A stretch of 64,000 bases of DNA from Crenalkalicoccus roseus (GCF_004761865.1 NZ_SJDM01000001.1:1-64000), one strand, 5' to 3'. Positions 15,437 to 26,519 are shown, counted from the stretch's first letter. The notes: generated by a model from the sequence alone, not told the origin. Numbers and translations: made by a program.

Positions 15437-18400
15437 TTAGGCCAGCAGGAAGTCGCTCGCCAGCAGCGCCGCCTTCTGGGTGTTGGCGAAGATGACGGTA
15501 TCGCCCGGTGCAAGGTCGAGCACCACGTGCTGGTTCACCTGCCGCGCCGTGGCGAGAAGCTGCGCGGCGCTGGCGAAGCCGAAGCCCTCCAGCCGCACCT
15601 TGTCCAGGCGCGGCGTGAAGTCCATGATCCAGTCGCGGCCGTCGCCCGGGCGGAAGACGAAGACGTCCGCGCCGCCATGGCCGTAGAGCGTGTCGTTGCC
15701 GCGGCCGCCGATCAGCGTGTCGTTGCCCGAATGGCCGAGGAGCTGGTCGTCGCCGTCGCCGCCTTCCAGCCAGTCATGGCCGGCATTGCCGTGCAGCAGG
15801 TCGTTGCCGGGCCCGCCGAACAGCCGGTCGTTGCCGTCCTGGCCGAACAGCCGGTCATTGCCCTCGCCCCCCTCCAGCGTGTCGTCGCCCGGCCCGCCGA
15901 GCAGCGTGTCGTTGCCGAGGCCGCCGCGCAGCAGGTCGTGCCCCTGCTGGCCGAACAGCCGGTCGTCGCCCTCGCCGCCTTCCAGCGTGTCGTTGCCGAA
16001 GCCGCCGACCAGCGTGTCGTTGCCGCGGCCGCCGCGCAGCAGATCGTTGCCGTCATGACCGTAGAGACGATCATGGCCCTCGCCCCCGTCCAGCACGTCG
16101 TCGCCCTCGTTGCCGAACAGCGTGTCGTTGCCGGGCCCGCCGAACAGCCGGTCGTCGCCGGTCTGGCCGAACAGGCGGTCGTCGCCCTCGCCGCCTTCCA
16201 GCGTGTCGTTGCCCTCGCCGCCGATCAGCGTATCGTTGCCGGGGCCGCCGATCAGCAGGTCGTCGCCGGTCTGTCCGAACAGGCGGTCGTGGCCTCCGCC
16301 GCCTTCCAGCGTGTCGTTGCCCTCGCCGCCGATCAGCGTGTCGTTGCCGAGGCCGCCGAACAGCAGGTCGTTTCCCGCCTGGCCATGCAGCCGGTCGTCG
16401 CCGGCGCCGCCGTCGAGCGTGTCGTTCCCCGCCCCGCCCAGGATGTGGTTGGCCGCCTCGTTGCCGAGGATGCGGTTGTCGAGCGCGTTGCCGGTGCCGG
16501 AGATGGGCCCGGCGCCGGGCGCGAGCACCAGCGCCTCCACATGCGCGGGCAGCCAGTAGGGGAGGGAGGCGATCACGGTGTCCCAGCCCTCGCCCTCCTC
16601 CTCGATCACCCGGTCGCCGGGATGGTCCACGTAATAGGTGTCGTCGCCGGGGCCGCCGACCAGGGTGTCGGCGCCCGGCCCGCCGTCGAGCGTGTCGTTG
16701 CCGGCGCCGCCCGAGAGCCAGTTGCCGCCCGCGGCGCCGCGGAGGCTGTCGTCGAAGGCCGAGCCGATGGCGTGCTCGATCAGCACCAGCCGGTCGGTCC
16801 CGCCCCAGCCGTCCCGCGCCCAGCCGGCGGCGAGGTCCACCACCACCCCGGCGGGGTCGGCGCCGTAATCGGCGGTGACCAGCGTGCCGGGCGCCGGGGC
16901 GCGCAGCGTGTCGTCGCCGGCGAGGCCGCGCAGGAAGATGCGCATTCCCGGCACGGCGCGGCCGGTCAGGTCGTCGGCGAGGGGCGAGCCCCAGGCGGAG
17001 TGGATGTCCACCAGCGTGTCCCTGCCGCCCCAGGGGTCGGTGGCGGTGCCCGCCGCCAGGTCCACCACCGCCCCGCGCCAGGGCAGGCCGGCGGCGGCGC
17101 TGTGCACGTCGTAGAAGACGGTGTCGTGGCCGCCGCCGCCCACCAGCGTGTCGTCGCCCGGGCCGCCGGCCAGGCGCTCATCGGCCGCGGAGCCGCGGAT
17201 GAGGTCGTTGCCGGCGCCGCCCACCGCAACGGTGATGCCGATCAGCCGGTCGGTGCCGCCGGGCTTCTCGGCGCGCGGCTCCAGCCGGAACAGGCCCGCC
17301 ACCTCGGAAGCGAGGATGATGCGCACGTCGCCCGCGCCGACATAGCGGTACTCGTTGCTGCCGCCGCGGCCGTCGAACAGCTTGCTGCCCTCGGCGCCGG
17401 AGAGGAACAGGTCGTCGCCCGCCGAGCCCAGCACCGTGTCGTCCCAGGGCGAGGTGGCGGCGACGCGGCGGATGTTCACCAGCGTGTCGGTGCTGCCCCA
17501 GCCGTCCCGCGCCCAGCCGGCGGCGAGGTCCACGAACACCGCCGCCGGGCTCGAGGCGTAGCTCGCCTGCACGCCGCGGCCGCCATTGCCGATCAGGCGG
17601 TCGGCCCCGGCGCGGCCTTCCAGGCTGAGCACGTAGAAGCCCTCGCCCGCGGCGCTGCCGTCCAGCGTGTCGTCGCCCTCGGTGCCGGCGATGGCGTGGA
17701 TGTCGCGCAGCGTGTCGGTGCCGCCACCCGCCTTGGTCACGCGGCCGGCGCCGGCGCCGGCGAGCACGGCGTGGACCGGGCCGGCGAGCCCGGCGTAGCT
17801 CACGGCGTTCGGCGCGCCCGCCCCGCCCAGGATCAGGTCGCTGCCAGGGGTGCCGAGGAAGGTCTCCGAGAGGCTGCCGCCCGCCAGCGTGTCGTCGCCC
17901 GGTCCGCCCGCGGGCGCGGCGGCGGCGCCGAAGCCGAGGAAGGTGCCAGGCAGGAAGTCTTCCGGCCCGATCGTCACCGGCGCCTCGGCCGCGCCGATCC
18001 GCACGACGAGGTCCGCCGCCCCCAGCGCGCCATCGCGGTCGAGGTCCAGCACCAGCCAGCCCCCGGCCGGCCGGCCGGCCTCGACCGCGGGTACCCAGAA
18101 GAGGTGGTAGGCCGCCATGCCGCCGAGCGGCTGGGCGGGCAGGCGCAGCCCGGCCGCGATCGCCGCCTGCGCGCCGAGGCTGCCGCCGAACACCAGCGGC
18201 AGGGCGAGCCCGTCCGGCCCGGCGAAGAGGCCGGTGGTGGCGCCCCTTCCGCCGCCGCTGCCCGGCCAGGCGTCGCTGATCCGCAGCAGGTCGCCCTCGG
18301 CGCGGCTGAAATCCACCACCACGTCCATGGCGGCGAGGGTGGACCAGGCCGCCTGGCCCATGCCCTGCAGCACGAAGAGGTCGGCGCCGGGGCCGCCGAA

Positions 18401-19672
18401 CAGCGTGTCGGCTCCCGGCCCTCCCTCCAGCGTGTCGTCCCCCTCGCCGCCGACGAGCAGGTCGTTCCCCTCGCCGCCGAGCAGCAGGTCGGGGCCGGGG
18501 CCGCCCTCCAGGCGGTCATTGCCCTCCCCGCCCGCCAGCACATCCGCCCCCGCGCCGCCGAGCAGCGTGTCGTTGCCCGGGCCGCCATGCAGCGTGTCGA
18601 AGCCGGCGCCGCCCACCAGGCTGTCGTCGCCCGGCCCGCCATGGAGCAGGTCGTCGCCCTCGCCGCCGAGCAGGGTGTCGTTGCCGCCGAGGCCATGGAG
18701 GGTGTCCGCCCCCGCCGTGCCCGCCACCAGGTCGGAGGCGGCGGTGCCGAGCGTGGCGAAGGTGCCGGGCAGGAAGCTCTCCGCCGTGACCGTACCGCCG
18801 GCGGGAAGGTCCACCCGCGCCACCAGGTCCGCGGCGCCCAGCACGCCGTCGCGGTCGGCGTCGAGGATCACCCAGCCGCCCTGGCCCTGGGCGGAGGGCA
18901 GGAACCAGACCAGGTAGGCCGCCCCCTCCGTCCGGTCCGGCAGCGCCATGCCGGCCTCGGGCGCGGCGCGGGGGGCGAGGGCGCCGCCGAAGCCGACCGG
19001 CAGGGCGGGGCCGCCCGGGGCGGCGAAGCTCGCGGTGGCGAGCGGCAGCAGCGCGCCGGCGGCGGGCTGGGCCCGCAGCGCCAGGCGGTCGCCCTCCGCC
19101 GGGTTGAAGTCCGTGATGCGGTCCATCGCGGCGAGGGTGGAGCCGATCGCCTCCCCCGCGAGGTGCAGCACGAAGCGGTCCGCCCCCGGCCCGCCGGTGA
19201 GCAGGTCCGCGCCCGCCCCGCCGGCCAGGGTGTCGTCGCCCTCGCCGCCGAGCAGCGTGTCGTCGCCGGCCCCGCCCGCGAGCGCGTCGTCGCCCGCCCC
19301 GCCTTCGAGGCGGTCATGCCCCGCCCCGCCGACCAGGCTGTCATCGCCCGCGCCGGCGCGGACGGTGACATGCTCCACCCCGGTGATGGCCGCGCCGTCG
19401 AACCAGGTGACGAGGTGAGGGGCGAGGACGAACAGCGTCAGCCCGGCGGTGGCGGCCGAGCGGTCGAGCACCGCCCGGTCCTGGCCCGGGCCGCCATCCA
19501 CCGTGTCATGCCCGGAGCCGGCGTCGAGCAGGTCGTCGCCGGCCCCGCCGAGCAGCAGGTCGTTCCCCGCGCCGCCGAGCAGCGTGTCCGCGCCCCCGAG
19601 ACCCGCCAGCACGTCATCGCCCGGCGTGCCGGCGAGCACATCGTCGCCCGCCCCGCCCGTGACCGTCGCCAT
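15437..19672 (-). CDS. Large RTX calcium-binding protein with duplicated EF-hand modules
   Basis: A 1411-residue repeats-in-toxin protein. It starts [20 protein letters not shown] and has no signal peptide. Dozens of GGxGxDxLx nonapeptides are grouped at residues 1-170, 315-430 and about 1000-1330. Two related non-repeat modules (about 180-300 and 445-570) share a DF-xxAEGD start, a [17 protein letters not shown] stretch, an EF-hand-like loop ([24 protein letters not shown]) and an FLPGTF ending. The C-terminus ([20 protein letters not shown]) is hydrophobic, as in type I secretion substrates. No protease or lipase domain is apparent and no type I exporter is in the window. Adhesin or surface-layer roles are possible. 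Confidence 0.9.
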   Translation of the reverse strand: MATVTGGAGDDVLAGTPGDDVLAGLGGADTLLGGAGNDLLLGGAGDDLLDAGSGHDTVDGGPGQDRAVLDRSAATAGLTLFVLAPHLVTWFDGAAITGVEHVTVRAGAGDDSLVGGAGHDRLEGGAGDDALAGGAGDDTLLGGEGDDTLAGGAGADLLTGGPGADRFVLHLAGEAIGSTLAAMDRITDFNPAEGDRLALRAQPAAGALLPLATASFAAPGGPALPVGFGGALAPRAAPEAGMALPDRTEGAAYLVWFLPSAQGQGGWVILDADRDGVLGAADLVARVDLPAGGTVTAESFLPGTFATLGTAASDLVAGTAGADTLHGLGGNDTLLGGEGDDLLHGGPGDDSLVGGAGFDTLHGGPGNDTLLGGAGADVLAGGEGNDRLEGGPGPDLLLGGEGNDLLVGGEGDDTLEGGPGADTLFGGPGADLFVLQGMGQAAWSTLAAMDVVVDFSRAEGDLLRISDAWPGSGGGRGATTGLFAGPDGLALPLVFGGSLGAQAAIAAGLRLPAQPLGGMAAYHLFWVPAVEAGRPAGGWLVLDLDRDGALGAADLVVRIGAAEAPVTIGPEDFLPGTFLGFGAAAAPAGGPGDDTLAGGSLSETFLGTPGSDLILGGAGAPNAVSYAGLAGPVHAVLAGAGAGRVTKAGGGTDTLRDIHAIAGTEGDDTLDGSAAGEGFYVLSLEGRAGADRLIGNGGRGVQASYASSPAAVFVDLAAGWARDGWGSTDTLVNIRRVAATSPWDDTVLGSAGDDLFLSGAEGSKLFDGRGGSNEYRYVGAGDVRIILASEVAGLFRLEPRAEKPGGTDRLIGITVAVGGAGNDLIRGSAADERLAGGPGDDTLVGGGGHDTVFYDVHSAAAGLPWRGAVVDLAAGTATDPWGGRDTLVDIHSAWGSPLADDLTGRAVPGMRIFLRGLAGDDTLRAPAPGTLVTADYGADPAGVVVDLAAGWARDGWGGTDRLVLIEHAIGSAFDDSLRGAAGGNWLSGGAGNDTLDGGPGADTLVGGPGDDTYYVDHPGDRVIEEEGEGWDTVIASLPYWLPAHVEALVLAPGAGPISGTGNALDNRILGNEAANHILGGAGNDTLDGGAGDDRLHGQAGNDLLFGGLGNDTLIGGEGNDTLEGGGGHDRLFGQTGDDLLIGGPGNDTLIGGEGNDTLEGGEGDDRLFGQTGDDRLFGGPGNDTLFGNEGDDVLDGGEGHDRLYGHDGNDLLRGGRGNDTLVGGFGNDTLEGGEGDDRLFGQQGHDLLRGGLGNDTLLGGPGDDTLEGGEGNDRLFGQDGNDRLFGGPGNDLLHGNAGHDWLEGGDGDDQLLGHSGNDTLIGGRGNDTLYGHGGADVFVFRPGDGRDWIMDFTPRLDKVRLEGFGFASAAQLLATARQVNQHVVLDLAPGDTVIFANTQKAALLASDFLLA

Positions 19673-19794
19673 GCCATCCTCCGACCGGGCGCCCGGCGCG
19701 CCCCGCCGCGCGGCATGCTGGCGGCAAATCCTTGCCGGAGGCTGAGCGACGCGGCCGCCCCTGGGGCGTCCTCACCCGTCCGGGGGGATCCGCC

Positions 19795-22008
19795 CTACCC
19801 CACCTCCTCCGCGCGCCTCTCCAGCAGCGCGCGCAGGCGGGCGAGCAGCACCGCCTGGTCGTAGGGCTTGGCGAGCACCGCGAAGCCATGCTCCTCCCCG
19901 TCCGCCGCCAGGCCGGCATAGCCGGTGGCGAGCAGCACCGGCAGGCCGGGCCGGAGCTGCCGGGCCGCCTCGGCCAGCCCGATGCCGCTGAGCCCGCCCG
20001 GCATGACGATGTCGCTGAACAGCACGTCCACCCTCTCGCCCCGTACCAGCACGGCGAGCGCCGCCTGCCCGTCGGGCACGGCGATGACCTCGAGCCCGGC
20101 CTGGCGCAGCGCCTCCGCCATCACCGTGCGCACCCGCTCGTCGTCCTCGGCCATCAACACCCGGCCGCGCGCCGGGGGCAGGGCGCCCCCGGGGGCGGGG
20201 GGCGCCGGTGCCGCAGCGGCGGGGGCGGCGGAGACGGGCAGGTAGAGCGTCACCCGCGTGCCGTCGCCCGGCGCGCTCTCGATCGCCACATGCCCGCCGA
20301 GCTGGCGGACGAAGCCGAACACCTGCGACAGGCCGAGCCCGGTGCCCTTGCCGACCGGCTTGGTGGTGAAGAAGGGCTCGAAGGCGCGCTCGCGCACCTC
20401 GGGCGGCATGCCGATGCCGCTGTCGGCGAGGGCGAGGGCCACATACGCGCCCGGCCGGGCCTCGGCGTTGCCGGCGAGTTCCTCGGGGCCGAGCCGGACC
20501 AGCCGGCTGGTCAGCCGCACCTGCCCGCCCTGCGGCATGGCGTCGCGGGCGTTGATCGCGAGGTTGAGCAGCGCCGCCTCGAGCTGGGCGGCATCGGCCC
20601 GGCAGGGGGGAAGGTCCGGGGCGAGGTCCAGGGCCAGGGTCGCCACCTCGCCCAGCGCCCGCTGGATCAGGGGCGCGAAGCCGCGCACCAGCGCGTTGGC
20701 ATCGAGCGCCGTGGCGTGCAGCGGCTGGCGCCTGGCGAAGGCGAGCAGGCTGGCGTTCAGCCGCGCCCCGCGGTCCACGGCGTCGCGCGCGATGCCGAGC
20801 AGGCGCCGCACCCGCTCGTCCGCGGCGGGGCCGAGGTGGCGCTCAAGCATCTGCACCGTGCCGAGGATGGCGGTGAGGAGGTTGTTGAAGTCGTGCGCGA
20901 TGCCGCCGGTGAGGCGGCCGAGCGCCTCCAGCCGCTGCGCCTGGCGCAGCCCCGCCTCGGCGGCCTCGCGGCGCGCCACCTGCTCGCGCAGCTCGGCCAG
21001 CGCGCCGGAGAGCCGGTCCCGCATCGCCTGCTCCGAGCGCCAGCGCCGTGCCGCCAGCAGCGAGACGCCGCCGAGCGCGCCCGAGGCGAGCAGGCACAGC
21101 AGCCCCGTGAAGGCCAGGTTGGCCAGCCATTCCGCCCGGATCCGGTCGCGCGAGAGGCTGACGCCGACCACCAGCGGGTAGTCGCCGACCCGGCGGAAGG
21201 CCGTGATCCACTCTCCCCGCTCGCCGAGGCGCTCGACATGCGCGGCCTCGCCCGCCTCGCGCACGCCGCGCGGCACCGCGGCGGGGTCGGGCGGGGGGAT
21301 CAGGTCGCTGTCGCCGCGCGGGTGGGTGGCCAGCGCCTGGCCGTCGGTGCGGAGCAGGGTGAAGCGCGCGCGCCCCTCCGGATCCATGGTGTGCCACTGC
21401 CGCTGCAGGTAGCTCGGCAGGATCGAGCCGAGGACGAGGCCCTCGAACCGCCCGTCCTCCGCCTCGCGGCGGCGCGCCATGACGAAGGCGACGCGGCCAC
21501 TGACCCGCCCGAGCGCCGGCGCGCCGAACACCAGCCCCCGCTCGCCCGCGGCGGTGCGTTGGAAATAGTCGCGCCCGGCGAGGTTCGCCTCCGGCGTCGG
21601 CCAAGCAAGGCTGATCACCAGCAGCCGCCCCTCGGCGTCCACCAGGTGCAGCGCGGTGATCTGGTCGTGCGGCTCCTCGAGCGCGCGCATGTGGCGGTGG
21701 ATCGCCTCTCCCTGGGCGGCGATCTCCTCCCGGCCGAGGCCGCGCACCCGGTCCTCGACGCGGTCGAGCACCAGGGCGTTGGTCTCGACCACCTTGAGGG
21801 CGTGCTCCCGCGCCACGGCCGAGAGGCGGCCGACGTCGCCGTAGGCCTGCGTCATCAGCCGGTGGTGGTCGAACCAGGCCCCGCCGGCAAGGAACAGCAG
21901 CGGCACGAGCAGCGAGGCGGCGAGCAGTCCGCGCAGCGAGAGCGGCAGGCGCGCGGGCTTGGTGCAGCCGGGGCCCTGTCCAGGATCCATTGTGTCCGTG
22001 TCCCCCAA
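19795..22008 (-). CDS. Hybrid sensor histidine kinase (Cache domain, HisKA, HATPase, receiver)
   Basis: A 737-residue membrane kinase. One transmembrane helix lies near residues 27-45, then a periplasmic Cache/PAS-like sensor (LAGRDYFQRTAAGERGLVFG is typical), then a second helix near 297-318 and a coiled linker. The H-box is GGIAHDFNNLLTAILG, the N-box LNLAINARDAMP, with G-boxes DSGIGM and GTGLGLSQVFG. A receiver domain follows with AEDDERVR, phospho-Asp in LFSDIVMPGG, and AKPYD. The Cache form suggests small-molecule sensing. It lies 88 bp below polA and 122 bp above the RTX gene; no separate regulator is adjacent. Confidence 0.92.
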   Translation of the reverse strand: MGDTDTMDPGQGPGCTKPARLPLSLRGLLAASLLVPLLFLAGGAWFDHHRLMTQAYGDVGRLSAVAREHALKVVETNALVLDRVEDRVRGLGREEIAAQGEAIHRHMRALEEPHDQITALHLVDAEGRLLVISLAWPTPEANLAGRDYFQRTAAGERGLVFGAPALGRVSGRVAFVMARRREAEDGRFEGLVLGSILPSYLQRQWHTMDPEGRARFTLLRTDGQALATHPRGDSDLIPPPDPAAVPRGVREAGEAAHVERLGERGEWITAFRRVGDYPLVVGVSLSRDRIRAEWLANLAFTGLLCLLASGALGGVSLLAARRWRSEQAMRDRLSGALAELREQVARREAAEAGLRQAQRLEALGRLTGGIAHDFNNLLTAILGTVQMLERHLGPAADERVRRLLGIARDAVDRGARLNASLLAFARRQPLHATALDANALVRGFAPLIQRALGEVATLALDLAPDLPPCRADAAQLEAALLNLAINARDAMPQGGQVRLTSRLVRLGPEELAGNAEARPGAYVALALADSGIGMPPEVRERAFEPFFTTKPVGKGTGLGLSQVFGFVRQLGGHVAIESAPGDGTRVTLYLPVSAAPAAAAPAPPAPGGALPPARGRVLMAEDDERVRTVMAEALRQAGLEVIAVPDGQAALAVLVRGERVDVLFSDIVMPGGLSGIGLAEAARQLRPGLPVLLATGYAGLAADGEEHGFAVLAKPYDQAVLLARLRALLERRAEEVG

Positions 22009-22096
22009 CTCGCGTCAGGGTGCCGCTCCCGGAGGCGTGATGCAACCTATACCGGTGCAAATGATGCGGTTACGCATTGCTAGCGCGGCGAGGGTG

Positions 22097-24967
22097 TCAG
22101 TGCGCCTCCGCCCAGCTCCGCCCGGTGCCGATCTCGACCGCGAGGGGAACGCGCAGGCTGGCCACCCCCTCCATCACCTGCCGCACCAGGGCGCCGGTGG
22201 CTTCGGCCTCCGCCTCCGGCACCTCGAAGACCAGCTCGTCATGCACCTGCAGCAGCATCCGCGCCGCGAGGCCGGCCTCGCGCAGCGCCTTCGGCAGCCG
22301 CACCATGGCGCGCTTGATCACCTCCGCCGCCCCGCCCTGGAAGGGGGCGTTGATGGCGGCGCGCTCCGCCCCGGCGCGGCGGGCCATGTCGCGGGCGCCG
22401 ATGTCCTGGATCCACAGCCGCCGCCCGAAGGGGGAGCGGACGAAGCCGTGCGTCCGCGCCTCCTCCTTCAGCCGCTCCATGGTGTCGCGGATGCCGGGGT
22501 AGCGGGCGAAGTAGGCCTCGATGATGCCGCGCGCCTCCCCGGGCGGGATGCCGAGGCGGGCGGCGAGGCCGAAGGCGGACATGCCGTAGATGATGCCGAA
22601 ATTGATCGTCTTGGCGCGCCGCCGGGCCTCGCGGTCCACCTGCCCGGGCGGCAGGCCGAAGATGTCGGCCGCGGTGCGGGCGTGGATGTCCTCGCCGCGC
22701 GCGAAGGCCTCGCGCAGCGCGGGCACCTCGGCGAGGTGGGCGAGCAGGCGCAGCTCGATCTGGCTGTAGTCGGCGGCGAGCAGGACATGGCCCGGATCGG
22801 CGACGAAGGCGCGGCGGATGCGCGCCCCCTCCTCGGTGCGGATCGGGATGTTCTGCAGGTTCGGCTCGGTGGAGGAGAGGCGCCCGGTGGAGGTGATCGC
22901 CATCGAGAAGTCGGTGTGCACCCGCCCGTCGCGCGGGTCGATCGCGGCGGCGAGGCCCTCCACGTAGGTGGATTTCAGCTTGGCGAGCTGGCGCCAGTCC
23001 AGCACCTTGCGGGCGAGTTCCACGCCCTGCGCCGCCAGCTCCTCCAGCACGGCGGCGTCGGTGCTCCAGGCGCCGGTGAGCTTGCTGCGCCTGCCGCCCG
23101 GCAGCTTCATCTCGTCGAACAGGATCTCGCCGAGCTGCTTCGGGGAGCCGATGTTGAAGGGCCGGCCGGCGAGGTCCTGGACCTCGCGCTCCAGCACCAC
23201 GAGGCGCGCGGCGAAGTCCTCGCCGATGCGGGCGAGCTCGGCGCCGTCCACCCGGATGCCGGCGAGCTCCATGTCGCGCAGCACCGCGACCATGCGCCGC
23301 TCCACCTGCTCGTAGAGGGCGAGCGCCCCTTCGGGGCGCAGCCGCGGGCGCAGCACGTGCCACAGGCGCAGCGTCACGTCGGCATCCTCCGCCGCGTAGG
23401 CGGTGGCCTTGTCGAGCGGCACGCGGTCGAAGGGGATGCGGGCGCGGCCGGTGCCGCAGACCTCCTCGAACGGGATCGGGCGGTGGCCGAGATGGCGCAC
23501 CGAGAGCTCGTCCATGCCGTGCCCGTGCCGCCCCGCCTCCAGCGCGTAGGAGATCAGCATGGTGTCGTCCACGGGCGCCACCGCGATGCCGCCGTTCTCC
23601 GGCCGGCACAGCACCTCGAGGTCGTACTTCGCGTTCTGCATCACCTTGAGGACCGAGTGGTCCTCGAGCAGCGGGCGCAGCGCGGCGATGGCGTCGTCGA
23701 AGGGGATCTGCTCGGGTGCCGCCGCCTCCGCCGCCAGCATGTCGGACTGCGCGCCGCCTCCGCCCGGCGCCGCGTGGCGCAGCGGGACGTAGCAGGCCCG
23801 CCCTGGCGCGGTGGCGAGGCAGAGGCCGACGAGGCGCGCGTGCAGCGCGTCCAGGCTGTCGGTCTCGGTGTCGAGGGCGACGACGCCCGTGGCCTCCGCT
23901 TCCGCGATCCAGCGCGCCAGCGCGTCCAGCGTCGTCACCGTCTCGTAGGGGCCGAAGGGCGCCTCCTGCGGCGCCGGCCGCGCCGCGGCGGCCGCCTGGG
24001 CGCGCACCGCGCCGTTGCGCGCGCGGCTCGCCGCGTCGCCGGACGCCTCGCCGAAGCCGAGCCGGGCGAGGATGCTGCGGAAGCCCTGCCGGCGCAGGAA
24101 CGCCTCCAGCGCCGCGCGCTCCGGCGGCTTCGCCTCCAGCGCCTCGATCGGGGCGGGCAGCGGCGCGGCCTCGTCCAGCAGCACCAGGCGGCGGGAGATG
24201 CGCGCCTTCTCGGCGTTGGCGAGCAGCGCCTCGCGCCGCTTCGGCTGCCGGATGCCCTCCGCCTTCGCCAGCAGCGTCTCGAGGTCGCCGTATTCCCGGA
24301 TGAGCTGCGCCGCGGTCTTCACCCCGATGCCCGGCACGCCCGGCACGTTGTCGGTGGCGTCCCCGGCCAGCGCCTGCACGTCCACCACCCTGGCCGGCGG
24401 GACGCCGAAGCGCTCCTCCACCTCCGCCTCGCGGATCGGCTTCTGCTTGATCGGGTCCAGCATCTCCACGCCGGGCCGGATGAGCTGCATCAGGTCCTTG
24501 TCGGAGGAGACGATGGTGACGCGCCCGCCCCGCTCGGCGAACGCCCTGGCGTAGGCGGCGATCATGTCGTCCGCCTCGAAGCCCGGCTGCTCGATCTTGC
24601 ACACGCCGAGCGCGTCCGTCGCCTCGCGGATCAGCGCGAATTGCGGCACCAGCTCGGGCGGCGGATCGGGGCGGTGGGCCTTGTAGTCGGGGTAGATCTC
24701 GTTGCGGAAGGTGGCGCGCGCGGCGTCGAACACCACGGCGATGTGGCTGCCGCGGTGCTCGGTGAGGAATTTGGCGATCATCTGGGTGAAGCCGTAGACG
24801 GCGTTCACCGGCACGCCCTCCGGGTTGGTCATCGGCGGCAGGGCGTGGAAGGCGCGGAAGATGTAGCCCGACCCGTCCACCAGGATCAGGTGCTTCTGCC
24901 CCTCGGGCGTGACCGGCACCGCCTCCGCCGCCGCGGCGGCCGCGGCCTCAGTGGTGGTCGTCGCCAC
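22097..24967 (-). CDS. polA: DNA polymerase I
   Basis: A 956-residue three-domain DNA polymerase I for gap filling and Okazaki primer removal. Residues 25-310 are the 5'-3' exonuclease (LILVDGSGYIFRAFHALPP, SSDKDLMQL, GDATDNVPGVPGIGVKTA). The 3'-5' proofreading domain looks active: VALDTETDSL, NAKYDLEVL and YAAEDADV retain the DEDDy residues. The polymerase domain has motif A (LAADYSQIELRLLAHL), motif B (RRRAKTINFGIIYGMSAFG) and motif C (LLQVHDELVFEVP). Its start overlaps the end of the zinc-finger gene by 20 bp, which implies coupling. Confidence 0.97.
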   Translation of the reverse strand: MATTTTEAAAAAAAEAVPVTPEGQKHLILVDGSGYIFRAFHALPPMTNPEGVPVNAVYGFTQMIAKFLTEHRGSHIAVVFDAARATFRNEIYPDYKAHRPDPPPELVPQFALIREATDALGVCKIEQPGFEADDMIAAYARAFAERGGRVTIVSSDKDLMQLIRPGVEMLDPIKQKPIREAEVEERFGVPPARVVDVQALAGDATDNVPGVPGIGVKTAAQLIREYGDLETLLAKAEGIRQPKRREALLANAEKARISRRLVLLDEAAPLPAPIEALEAKPPERAALEAFLRRQGFRSILARLGFGEASGDAASRARNGAVRAQAAAAARPAPQEAPFGPYETVTTLDALARWIAEAEATGVVALDTETDSLDALHARLVGLCLATAPGRACYVPLRHAAPGGGGAQSDMLAAEAAAPEQIPFDDAIAALRPLLEDHSVLKVMQNAKYDLEVLCRPENGGIAVAPVDDTMLISYALEAGRHGHGMDELSVRHLGHRPIPFEEVCGTGRARIPFDRVPLDKATAYAAEDADVTLRLWHVLRPRLRPEGALALYEQVERRMVAVLRDMELAGIRVDGAELARIGEDFAARLVVLEREVQDLAGRPFNIGSPKQLGEILFDEMKLPGGRRSKLTGAWSTDAAVLEELAAQGVELARKVLDWRQLAKLKSTYVEGLAAAIDPRDGRVHTDFSMAITSTGRLSSTEPNLQNIPIRTEEGARIRRAFVADPGHVLLAADYSQIELRLLAHLAEVPALREAFARGEDIHARTAADIFGLPPGQVDREARRRAKTINFGIIYGMSAFGLAARLGIPPGEARGIIEAYFARYPGIRDTMERLKEEARTHGFVRSPFGRRLWIQDIGARDMARRAGAERAAINAPFQGGAAEVIKRAMVRLPKALREAGLAARMLLQVHDELVFEVPEAEAEATGALVRQVMEGVASLRVPLAVEIGTGRSWAEAH

Positions 24968-25178
24968 CCGCGCCCTCGCGCAGCACGTAGGTGATGGAGC
25001 AGTAGGGGCAGGTCACCTCGCGGTCCACGATGCGCAGCCAGACCCGCGGGTGGCCGAGCGCGGCCGGGCCGATCGCGCCGTCGCAGGGCACGGCGCGGGC
25101 CTCCACCTCGACGCGCTGGAGGGGCGTCACGCCCGGCGTCGGCATCGGCGTATAGCCCGTCATCCTGGGGTCGCGCAT
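24948..25178 (-). CDS. Small zinc-finger protein (zf-CHCC type)
   Basis: A 76-residue protein of the short zinc-binding family related to the NDUFS6 C-terminus. The pattern is Cys (AVPCDGA), His (ALGHPRVWLRI), then CPYCSITYVL, which gives C/H/C/C ligands. The function is unknown; eukaryotic relatives support complex I assembly. It is preceded by GAGGAG and overlaps polA by 20 bp. Confidence 0.82.
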   Translation of the reverse strand: MRDPRMTGYTPMPTPGVTPLQRVEVEARAVPCDGAIGPAALGHPRVWLRIVDREVTCPYCSITYVLREGAGGDDHH

Positions 25179-25276
25179 CGCTCTCCTCGTGCGGTGGGGG
25201 ATGGGTCGGCACCATACCGGCCCGCCGCGCGGCGGGCCAGGGCGCCCCGGCCCGGGCGTTCGGCCGGCAAACGCCC

Positions 25277-25864
25277 CTAGTCCCGCAGCACCCGGGCGAG
25301 GTTGACCAGCATCGCCGCGGTGGCGCCCCAGATGTAGTGCCGCTCGTGCGGCCAGACCCAGAACTCGCGCATCACCCCCCTCCAGGCGGCGCGGCGCCGC
25401 TCCGGGGCGCGCGGGTCGAGCACCACGGAGAGGGGCAGCTCGAAGGGCTCCTCCACCTCCGCCGGGTCGGGGGCGAGGGAGAGCGGCGGGCGTACCAGCC
25501 CGACCACGGGGATGACGCGGTAGCCGGTGCCGGTCAGGTGGTCGGGCAGGCGCCCGACCAGCTCGGCCAGGCGGGGGTCGAGACCGACCTCCTCCGCCGC
25601 CTCGCGCAGCGCCGCCGCCTCCGGCGTCTCGCCCGCCTCGATCCGCCCGCCGGGGAAGCTCACCTGGCCGGCATGGGCGTTCAGCCGCGCCGAGCGCAGC
25701 GTCAGCAGCACCGACGGCTGCGGATGCAGCACGATCGGCACCAGCACCGCGGCGGGGATCGCCCGCTCCGGCGCGAGGCCGTGCGCGTCGCTGCTCGCGC
25801 CGGGGGCGGCGCGGGCCAGGGCCTGCGGATCGGCAAGGCGCGCCGCGATCTCGGCCGCGGTCAT
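25277..25864 (-). CDS. Nudix hydrolase, CoA pyrophosphatase type
   Basis: A 195-residue Nudix enzyme. The Nudix box GGRIEAGETPEAAALREAAEEVG is complete, and the upstream segment LTLRSARLNAHAGQVSFPGG is the hallmark of CoA diphosphatases, which cleave CoA to phosphopantetheine and 3',5'-ADP. The C-terminal VWPHERHYIWGATAAML also fits. It lies 34 bp after the DUF1285 gene, an arrangement common in alphaproteobacteria. The start is ATG 25864. Confidence 0.92.
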   Translation of the reverse strand: MTAAEIAARLADPQALARAAPGASSDAHGLAPERAIPAAVLVPIVLHPQPSVLLTLRSARLNAHAGQVSFPGGRIEAGETPEAAALREAAEEVGLDPRLAELVGRLPDHLTGTGYRVIPVVGLVRPPLSLAPDPAEVEEPFELPLSVVLDPRAPERRRAAWRGVMREFWVWPHERHYIWGATAAMLVNLARVLRD

Positions 25865-25898
25865 GGCTTGGGGCGCCGGGCGGCGCCGGGGCGCGCGC

Positions 25899-26519
25899 TC
25901 ACTCCGCTGCGGCGCCGACGGCGCTCACCTCGTCGATCGGGAAGAACACGCCCTCGCTCCAGACGCCGAGGACGTCGCGCCCCCCCACGCGCTCGGGCTG
26001 GGCCAGCGCCACCATCTCGTAGAAGACGGCGCGGTTGATGCGGGCCTCGAGGCCGGGGCGGATGGTGATGTAGGGGCGCGGCTCGCGCGTGCGGGGGTCT
26101 ATCTCGACGCGGATCGGATGCTCGGCGTTCGCGGTCACGATCTCGTCGAGATTGGTGCGGAAGGAGAGGCATTGCTGGGGCTTGCCGTCGCCGCAGTCGC
26201 AGTCCCGCCAGCACATCTCGACGGCGATGAAGGGAGCGTCCTCCACCTCGATCCGCCCGCGCTCGACCGGGGTCTCCAGCACGTAGGAGCCGTCCGCGTC
26301 GCGCTTCAGCACGCTGGCGAAGAGGCAGACCAGCTCCTTCCGGCCGATCGGGCTGCCCTTGTAGTACCAGGTGCCGTCGCGGCCGATGCGGATGTCGAAA
26401 CGGCCATGGTCGTGCCGCCTGGGCCTTGTTCCCGGCGGCGCCGGCAGGCTCCTGGCCGTCATCCGCTGCGCCAAATTCGCCTCCCCGTTCACCGCTTTTT
26501 CCGCGCCATGGCTGGGCAT
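25899..26519 (-). CDS. DUF1285 domain protein
   Basis: A 206-residue protein of the conserved DUF1285 family of unknown function. Diagnostic segments include [40 protein letters not shown] and [14 protein letters not shown]. It has no signal peptide or membrane helix. ATG 26519 follows GAAGGCAACTGTCC. It is divergent from moxR across 102 bp that probably holds both promoters, and it heads the run into the Nudix gene. Confidence 0.88.
   Translation of the reverse strand: MPSHGAEKAVNGEANLAQRMTARSLPAPPGTRPRRHDHGRFDIRIGRDGTWYYKGSPIGRKELVCLFASVLKRDADGSYVLETPVERGRIEVEDAPFIAVEMCWRDCDCGDGKPQQCLSFRTNLDEIVTANAEHPIRVEIDPRTREPRPYITIRPGLEARINRAVFYEMVALAQPERVGGRDVLGVWSEGVFFPIDEVSAVGAAAE

Noticed and set aside
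15680-16680. Regularly spaced repeats that might suggest a CRISPR array
   Set aside because: The 27-bp periodicity is that of RTX nonapeptide codons within an open frame; there are no constant repeats with unique spacers and no cas genes.
14627-19864. A 1745-codon open frame on the plus strand opposite the RTX gene
   Set aside because: It is the antisense shadow of a highly repetitive, GC-rich RTX gene (repeated VVA/EQRVVA strings mirror the nonapeptides). It has no domain and overlaps unrelated IS sequence.
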